Of a stretch of 11,779 bases of DNA, positions 7,228-11,779 are shown piece by piece. The translations under genes were made by a program, and so were the position numbers. Positions within the stretch are counted from its first letter, which is position 1; every line of letters begins with the position of its first letter. A model generated the notes under the pieces. It worked only from the letters and a program-made list of their open reading frames with translations. It made no database searches and was not told where the DNA came from. Source of the stretch: JBKHYJ01 sp046565505 (GTDB lineage Bacteria; Acidobacteriota; Blastocatellia; UBA7656); contig JBKHYJ010000012.1 in assembly GCA_046565505.1 (NCBI GenBank), positions 1 through 11,779 on the forward strand, read 5' to 3'.

Positions 7228-7611
7228 ATGACTGAAGACCCTATTGGTGCCTCACTACCTGACTCTATCGGCCAAAGGCGGAGAGTTACAATCACGGACG
7301 CCCTTGCTCAACTGCCCGGGCCGAATGGCGAGCGGTTCGCGCCGGTGCTTCGGCATGGCACCTTGCTCGTCGAGATAGTGGCCCCGCCTAGCAGAGTGCC
7401 CTTGCCGCCTCACACTCAGGACGAGGCTTACATAGTCGTTCAAGGGTCTGGAGAGCTATTGAATGATGGCGTCCGGTCGCGCATAGGCCCGGGCGATTTC
7501 CTGTTTGTCCCCGCGGGTGTTGAGCATCACTTTGAGAATTTTACGGATGACCTGGTGATCTGGGCCATATTCTACGGGCCGGAAGGCGGCGAAGCCAATT
7601 CCGTCGGGTGA
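7228..7611 (+). CDS. Small single-domain cupin protein
   Basis: This is a 127-residue cytoplasmic protein with one Cupin_2 barrel at residues about 45-117. Motif 1 is PPHTQDEAYIVVQGSG, giving His62, Glu66 and Gly73. The first His of the usual HxH is replaced by Pro60. Motif 2, GDFLFVPAGVEHHFEN, matches the consensus exactly with Gly89, Pro95, Gly97, His100 and Asn104. A metal site with three rather than four protein ligands is therefore possible. The ATG is supported by AGGGG at 7218-7222. The gene ends 16 bases before the ChrA-type gene, so it is probably the first gene of a three-gene operon. Cupins this small are functionally diverse (isomerases, dioxygenases, ligand or oxyanion sensors). 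The substrate cannot be named. Confidence 0.9.
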   Translation: MTEDPIGASLPDSIGQRRRVTITDALAQLPGPNGERFAPVLRHGTLLVEIVAPPSRVPLPPHTQDEAYIVVQGSGELLNDGVRSRIGPGDFLFVPAGVEHHFENFTDDLVIWAIFYGPEGGEANSVG

Positions 7612-7627
7612 CGACTGGGGGTGGGTC

Positions 7628-9025
7628 TTGAAAAGCGAACCAGCGGCGGCGGCGCGCGTTGACGCCGGGCGGCGCGTTGTCTCTTTAGCCGAAGCATCCC
7701 GATTCTGGGTCAAGCTCGGGTTCATATCCTTCGGCGGCCCGGCCGGCCAGATCGCCATCATGCACCGTGAGTTGATCGAGCGGCGGCGATGGATCAGCGA
7801 GGAGCGATTCCTTCATGCGCTCAACTACTGCATGCTCTTGCCCGGCCCCGAAGCTCAGCAGCTCGCCATCTACATCGGGTGGCTGTTACACCGCACGCCC
7901 GGCGGTTTAATAGCCGGCGCTTTCTTTGTCATCCCATCTATTTTCATCCTGCTGACGCTCTCTTACACGTACGCGAAGTATGGCAACGTGCCCGCCGTGG
8001 CGGGAGTGCTCGCCGGGTTCAAGCCGGTCGTCGTCGCCATAGTGGTGGAAGCGATACTGAAGATCGGCAGCCGCGCGCTTAAGAACTGGACTCACTACGT
8101 AATCGCCGCCGCCGCCTTCGTGGCGATATACTTTCTGCATGTGCCTTTCCCTTTGATAGTCCTCGCCGCGGGAATAATAGGATTATTCGGCGCGCGATTG
8201 TTGCCTCAGCTTTTTGTAGCTAAACAGCCGGCCGCAATTAAGACAAAAGTACGAGAGGCTCGCGCAGACCCGGCAGCCCTACCGCCTGGCAACCTATTAC
8301 CTACCGTTATTGATGACAACGCGCCGCAGCCCCCGCATACCCTACCGTCGGGCGTGCGCGCGTTGCGAATTCTCGCGGCCGGGGTGGTCCTCTGGCTTGT
8401 GCCCTTTGTGGGACTAATTCTATGGCGCGGGTGGGGCAGTCTCCATGTCCAAGAATATAAATTCTTCACGCAGGCCGCGCTCGTCACCTTCGGTGGAGCC
8501 TATGCCGTACTAGCTTACGTCACGCAAGCGGCCGCGGGGAGCTACGGGTGGCTTTCGCACACACAGGCAATAGACGGGCTGGCGCTGGCGGAAACAACAC
8601 CCGGACCGCTCATTATGGTATTGCAGTTCATAGGCTTCATGGCCGGGTGGAATAATCCTCAGGGGATGGGCGCGACGCTCAGCGGCGTCACCGGCGCCCT
8701 GGTAACCACCTACACTACGTTCCTTCCTTGCTTCCTTTTCATATTCCTCGGGGCGCCATACATCGAGGTGCTGCGCGGGAATAAAAACCTGACCGGCGCG
8801 CTGAGCGGAATTACGGCTTCCGTGGTGGGGGTGATACTCAATCTCGCGCTCGTATTTGGAGCCGCGGTCATTTGGCCTCATGGCTTGCGGGGCGGGACTG
8901 ACTGGTTTGCGGCGTTAATGAGCGCGGCGGCCTTCGCGGCCCTCTACAGATTCCACGCGGACGTGCTTTGGGTCGTCGTCGCCGGAGGGGTGATCGGCCT
9001 GGGGCGCGTGTTGCTGTTCAGATGA
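7628..9025 (+). CDS. chrA: ChrA-type chromate/oxyanion transporter (long, two CHR domains)
   Basis: This is a 465-residue inner-membrane protein of the chromate ion transporter (CHR) family, long form. It has two homologous halves, each with about five or six hydrophobic segments. The first half carries FISFGGPAGQ (33-41) and LLPGPEAQQLA (70-80). The second carries VTFGGAYAVLAYV (286-298) and AETTPGP (321-327). A hydrophilic linker at about 200-245 joins them. Characterised members export chromate from the cytoplasm. The natural substrate here could be another oxyanion. The TTG start at 7628 is preceded by a G-rich stretch (7617-7625) that can serve as Shine-Dalgarno. No in-frame ATG lies nearby, and the first internal Met is already inside the conserved domain. 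It sits 16 bases after the cupin gene and 8 bases before the MFS gene. The family is certain, the substrate less so. Confidence 0.94.
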   Translation: MKSEPAAAARVDAGRRVVSLAEASRFWVKLGFISFGGPAGQIAIMHRELIERRRWISEERFLHALNYCMLLPGPEAQQLAIYIGWLLHRTPGGLIAGAFFVIPSIFILLTLSYTYAKYGNVPAVAGVLAGFKPVVVAIVVEAILKIGSRALKNWTHYVIAAAAFVAIYFLHVPFPLIVLAAGIIGLFGARLLPQLFVAKQPAAIKTKVREARADPAALPPGNLLPTVIDDNAPQPPHTLPSGVRALRILAAGVVLWLVPFVGLILWRGWGSLHVQEYKFFTQAALVTFGGAYAVLAYVTQAAAGSYGWLSHTQAIDGLALAETTPGPLIMVLQFIGFMAGWNNPQGMGATLSGVTGALVTTYTTFLPCFLFIFLGAPYIEVLRGNKNLTGALSGITASVVGVILNLALVFGAAVIWPHGLRGGTDWFAALMSAAAFAALYRFHADVLWVVVAGGVIGLGRVLLFR

Positions 9026-9033
9026 GGTGCTGA

Positions 9034-10260
9034 TTGGTCGCCGAAAAAAAACAGGGACAACGGGCGAGCAAGGCGATGACGCGGCGCGGTCGCGTGGCAA
9101 ACTACCTCGGCCTGGAGCGCAATGTAGCCGCCGCTTCGGCGGCGGTGCTGCTGCTCGGGCTTGGCGAAGAGCTTTGGAAGAAGTTCCTCCCGAAGTATCT
9201 GGAATCGCTCGGCGCCGGTGCCGGAGTCATCGGATTGTTCGGCACGGTAGAAGACTTCTTTGACGCACTCTACCAGTACCCCGGCGGGTGGCTCGCGGAC
9301 CGTCTGGGCCGCCGGCGCGCTTTCCTCATATACATTGGGCTTGCTTCATTCGGCTACGTCATTTATCTGCTCAGCCCGTCCTGGCAATTCATTTTTCTCG
9401 GCCTCGGGTTTGCTATGGCCTGGCACAGTATGGCGAGCCCCGCGATATTCGCCGTGATCGGGGACGCGCTGCCGAAGGAGCGCCGCGCCATGGGTTTTAC
9501 CTCTCAATCAATGCTGAAGCGCGTGCCTATGGTCATCTCCCCGCTAGTAGGCGGGTTTCTGATCGCTAGGATGGGCATATCTTCCGGCATGCGGGCCGGC
9601 CTGGCGGTTACGCTCGTGATAGCGGCCATTACTGTCCTTGTCGTGCTCGCTATTAACGTGCCCGTCGCGGCCAGAGATGGCGTGAACATAAAAGGCGTAT
9701 GGCGATCTTTCCACGCGGTGCTCAAGCAGTTGCTCATCTCTGACATCTTCATAAGGACCTGCGAGGGCCTGGCCGACATCTTCGTCATTCTCTACGTCAC
9801 TAACGTATTAGGCGTTAGCGTCGGTAGCTATGGCGTGCTCGTCGCTATCCAAATCATCACTTCGATCCTTGTATATATCCCGTCAGGAAAAATCGCCGAT
9901 CGGGTCGGGCGCAAGCCGTTCGTGATCGCCACTTTCTTCTGCTTCGCGTTATTCCCCGTGGCCGTAGTGCTCGCGTCCGGCTTTGCGTCACTGGTCGTTG
10001 CTTTTGTCATCGGCGGGCTCAGGGAGATCGGCGAGCCGTCGCGCAAAGCGATGATCCTAGATTTCGCGGAGCCGCACCTGCGCGCGCGAACAGTCGGCCT
10101 TTATTATCTGGTTAGAAGCTTGACCATCACCCCGGCAGCGGCGGTCGGCGGATTGCTGTGGCAAATTTCGCCTCAGACACCCTTCCTGGCGGCCGGCATA
10201 ATCGGGCTCATAGGAACGTTTGTTTTTGCCGCCACCGTAGAAGAAAAGTACGCAAGCTGA
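9034..10260 (+). CDS. MFS transporter, 12 predicted membrane segments
   Basis: This is a 408-residue major facilitator superfamily membrane protein. The loop 2-3 signature occurs in both halves: GGWLADRLGRRRAF at 84-97 and SGKIADRVGRKPF at 284-296. Hydrophobic segments alternate along the chain, with a cytoplasmic middle loop around 210-230 and a conserved GGLREIGEPSRKAMILD stretch at 327-343. The length is normal for a 12-helix drug-efflux or metabolite-efflux MFS. The TTG at 9034 has GAGG six bases upstream (9024-9027), overlapping the end of the ChrA-type gene. ATG at 9076 (MTRRGRV) is an alternative start with a poorly spaced AAGG. The 8-base gap argues for co-transcription with the ChrA-type gene. 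The substrate is unknown. Export of the lipopeptide made next door is possible but unproven, and the genes are divergently arranged. Confidence 0.93.
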   Translation: MVAEKKQGQRASKAMTRRGRVANYLGLERNVAAASAAVLLLGLGEELWKKFLPKYLESLGAGAGVIGLFGTVEDFFDALYQYPGGWLADRLGRRRAFLIYIGLASFGYVIYLLSPSWQFIFLGLGFAMAWHSMASPAIFAVIGDALPKERRAMGFTSQSMLKRVPMVISPLVGGFLIARMGISSGMRAGLAVTLVIAAITVLVVLAINVPVAARDGVNIKGVWRSFHAVLKQLLISDIFIRTCEGLADIFVILYVTNVLGVSVGSYGVLVAIQIITSILVYIPSGKIADRVGRKPFVIATFFCFALFPVAVVLASGFASLVVAFVIGGLREIGEPSRKAMILDFAEPHLRARTVGLYYLVRSLTITPAAAVGGLLWQISPQTPFLAAGIIGLIGTFVFAATVEEKYAS

Positions 10261-10577
10261 TTCTGAACGTATTTAAGGTTTATCCTCACCTGCCATCAAT
10301 ATGGTCCGTCCAGCCCCGCTACCCGCTTAGATAATAAAAGGAATGCACAAAGGTCTAATGACCGATGGGCGGTGATTCGCATTTTGCGGGCCTCATTCGG
10401 GGCGAGGCGCCCGAGCCTACCCCGCGCTGATGCATGGCTCCTTTCAGTATATTGATGTACGAGATCGTGTCTACGTACGGAATGAGTCTGATGGGAACTT
10501 CTTTGTTTTCTGGCAATAAATAAGTGGCCTGGTATTTGCTCTTTAAGTGAGGCGGACTGGGGAAAGTTATAAGTCGT

Positions 10578-10601
10578 CAGCAGGCTAGTCGAAGCCTGCT
10601 G
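10578..10601 (+). promoter_or_regulatory. Strong leader hairpin upstream of the Gln-rich exported protein
   Basis: CAGCAGGCT (10578-10586) and AGCCTGCTG (10593-10601) form a perfect 9-base-pair stem with a 6-base loop, ending 66 bases before the start codon. No T-tract follows, so a simple intrinsic terminator is unlikely. The 3' arm overlaps CGAAGC (10590-10595), which can instead pair with GCTTCG (10608-10613). Two mutually exclusive folds are therefore possible. It may stabilise or regulate the mRNA leader. Confidence 0.45.
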
Positions 10602-10652
10602 CAACGCGCTTCGAGCTTCAGAGTGTATATGCTCTCGGAGCGGTTGTATCGT

Positions 10653-10661
10653 TAAGGAGGT
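10653..10661 (+). promoter_or_regulatory. Near-perfect Shine-Dalgarno TAAGGAGGT
   Basis: This nine-base match to the anti-Shine-Dalgarno complement lies six bases before the ATG at 10668. It is clearly stronger than the sites of the other genes here, fixes the start, and suggests high translation of the exported protein. Confidence 0.9.
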
Positions 10662-10667
10662 AACGCA

Positions 10668-11741
10668 ATGAAAGCTAGTATTTTGAATCGGCTGGCGGCG
10701 GCATTTCTGATGGGCGCGTTAATGGTGGTCGGGGCGAGCGTGCCTGTGAGCGCCGGGCAAGATCAGAGCAAGGAGCAACGCAAGCAGGAGCGCAAGCAAC
10801 AGCGTCAGGCCGAGCAGCAACAGCAGGCCGCACAGCGCCAGGCTAATAAACAGGAACGTCAGCAGCAGCGCCAGGGCGAGCAGCAACAAGTCCAGCAGCA
10901 ACAGCAGCAGCGCAGGCAGGAGCGTGAGCAGCAGCGGCAGGCCGAGCAACAGCAATTGCAGCAACAGGCTCAGCAGCAGGAACTCAAGAGGCAGCAGCGC
11001 CAGCAGCAGCGTCAAGCTGAACAGCAACAGCAACTACAGCAAGAGCAGCAGCGGCAACTGGAGCGACAGCAGCGCCGTGAGGCCGCGCAAGCCGATGAAC
11101 AGCGCCAGGTCGATAGACAGCAGCGCAGGCAGGAGCGCCTTTCGCAGCAGCAGCAGCAAGAGCTTATTAACCGGCAGCAACAGCGGATCGCGCAATACCG
11201 TCAACAACTGGAACAGCAACAGCGGGTCGCGGAAAGGCAAAACGAATTGCTACAGCGGCAAAGGCGCATGGCTCAGTACCGTTTCCAGCAGCGTTACTTG
11301 CAGCGGCTGCGCGAGCAGCAAATACGCCTTCGGAACGAGCGAGCTTATAATTACAGCCGTGACCCGTACTTCTACACGGCTCCTAGCTACCGTTACTACC
11401 GCGGCGGCAGCTACTACGAAACGAACCAGTACGGCGCGAACTTGCTCAGGCAAGCCATCAACTCCGGTTACGAAGAAGGCTTCCGCGCAGGGCAGGCGGA
11501 CCGGCAGGACGGCTGGCGTTTCAGCTACGAAGACTCTTACGCATACCAGGACGCCAATTACGGCTATACCGGCTATTACGTAGACCAGAGCGACTACAAC
11601 TACTATTTCCGCGAGGGGTTCCGTCGCGGCTACGAAGATGGCTACAACAGCCGATACCAGTATGGCCGGTACTCAAGCGGGAAATACAGCATCCTTGAAA
11701 CCATATTGTCGCAGATTCTGAACCTGCAACCGTTTCGCTAA
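10668..11741 (+). CDS. Exported Gln/Arg/Glu-rich coiled-coil protein with Tyr/Gly-rich C-terminal domain
   Basis: This is a 357-residue protein of unknown function. Residues 1-29 form a classical signal peptide (basic MKASILNRL, hydrophobic core, likely cut after VSA at 29), so it should be exported. Residues about 31-225 are almost entirely Gln, Arg, Glu and Lys, forming a long predicted helix or coiled coil. The unit QQRQAEQQQ recurs at 44, 66, 88 and 113 (66 has Gly for Ala), a spacing of 22, 22 and 25. Residues 226-335 are rich in Tyr, Gly, Arg and Asp. They include two related GxxxG-spaced elements, GYEEGFRAGQADRQDG (267-282) and FREGFRRGYEDGYNS (314-328). The tail ILETILSQILNLQPF is amphipathic. 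The strong Shine-Dalgarno indicates an expressed gene. A periplasmic or envelope structural role is a guess. I do not recognise a named family. Confidence 0.9.
   Translation: MKASILNRLAAAFLMGALMVVGASVPVSAGQDQSKEQRKQERKQQRQAEQQQQAAQRQANKQERQQQRQGEQQQVQQQQQQRRQEREQQRQAEQQQLQQQAQQQELKRQQRQQQRQAEQQQQLQQEQQRQLERQQRREAAQADEQRQVDRQQRRQERLSQQQQQELINRQQQRIAQYRQQLEQQQRVAERQNELLQRQRRMAQYRFQQRYLQRLREQQIRLRNERAYNYSRDPYFYTAPSYRYYRGGSYYETNQYGANLLRQAINSGYEEGFRAGQADRQDGWRFSYEDSYAYQDANYGYTGYYVDQSDYNYYFREGFRRGYEDGYNSRYQYGRYSSGKYSILETILSQILNLQPFR
10797..11030 (+). repeat. Imperfect 66-base coding repeat in the Gln-rich gene
   Basis: Four copies of a CAR-CAG-CGN-CAR-GSN-GAR-CAR-CAR-CAR block begin at 10797, 10863, 10929 and 11004, with spacings of 66, 66 and 75 bases. 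Synonymous changes between copies show that they are not recent identical duplications. The period equals 22 residues, and the last step adds three codons. The region as a whole is CAG/CAA-rich and prone to slippage. Confidence 0.75.
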
Positions 11742-11779
11742 AAACTCAAGGGTGTAATAAGAAAAGCGCGCGGGCCGAT

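Larger units (their letters stand above)
10261..10667. other. Intergenic region and leader of the Gln-rich protein gene
   Basis: These 407 bases hold no supported gene. A GGGCG-AGG-CGCCC hairpin (10400-10412) lacks a T-run and is not a convincing terminator for the upstream operon. The 3' part holds a strong 9-base-pair hairpin (10578-10601), a small GCTC-TCG-GAGC stem (10631-10641) and the Shine-Dalgarno of the next gene. I found no well-spaced -35/-10 pair. Confidence 0.7.

Noticed and set aside
10400..10412. Intrinsic terminator after the MFS gene
   Set aside because: The stem is only five base pairs and no T-run follows on either strand.
10296..10604. Minus-strand 102-codon ORF between the MFS and Gln-rich genes
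   Set aside because: No domain features and it starts inside the leader hairpin. Treated as chance.
10719..11033. Minus-strand Leu-rich open frame resembling a membrane protein
   Set aside because: CAG/CAA glutamine codons read as CTG/TTG leucine on the complement, so the hydrophobicity is an artefact of the Gln-rich gene.
10797..11260. CRISPR-like array in the repetitive CAG-rich region
   Set aside because: The repeats are in-frame codon repeats with no unique spacers and lie inside a gene with a signal peptide and a strong Shine-Dalgarno.

Overview
The window is a GC-rich bacterial segment with three blocks. I infer a soil-type bacterium, possibly Acidobacteria of the Blastocatellia kind. 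That guess rests on a large lipopeptide synthetase next to a glutamine-rich secreted protein with glycine/tyrosine C-terminal repeats. No rRNA, tRNA or marker gene in the window tests it.

Block 1 (1-6268, minus strand) is one continuous, C-terminally truncated gene for a giant nonribosomal peptide synthetase, open for 2089 codons to the left edge. Its domain order is fatty acyl-AMP ligase (FAAL), acyl carrier protein, condensation domain, then an adenylation domain interrupted between core motifs A8 and A9 by an FkbM-family methyltransferase, then a peptidyl carrier protein. The adenylation specificity residues read D-V-W-H-I-S-L-V-D-K, which is essentially the serine code. The enzyme is therefore predicted to activate a fatty acid, join it to L-serine and probably methylate that residue while it is carrier-bound. 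This makes it the initiation module of a lipopeptide pathway that continues off the left edge.

Block 2 (6269-7227) is a 959-base divergent intergenic region without a convincing gene. It holds a cluster of short perfect hairpins/inverted repeats, an AT-rich island and one weak extended -10 promoter candidate.

Block 3 (plus strand) starts with a tight three-gene set: a small single-domain cupin (7228-7611), a long two-domain ChrA-type chromate/oxyanion transporter (7628-9025) and a 12-helix MFS transporter (9034-10260). Gaps are 16 and 8 bases, so they look like one operon. After a 407-base gap with a strong leader hairpin comes a separate gene (10668-11741), preceded by a near-perfect Shine-Dalgarno. 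It encodes an exported protein with a Gln/Arg/Glu-rich, roughly 22-residue-periodic coiled-coil domain and a Tyr/Gly-rich C-terminal domain.

The most notable item is the FAAL-loaded, FkbM-interrupted serine module. The hairpin cluster upstream of it and the repetitive exported protein are secondary points of interest.
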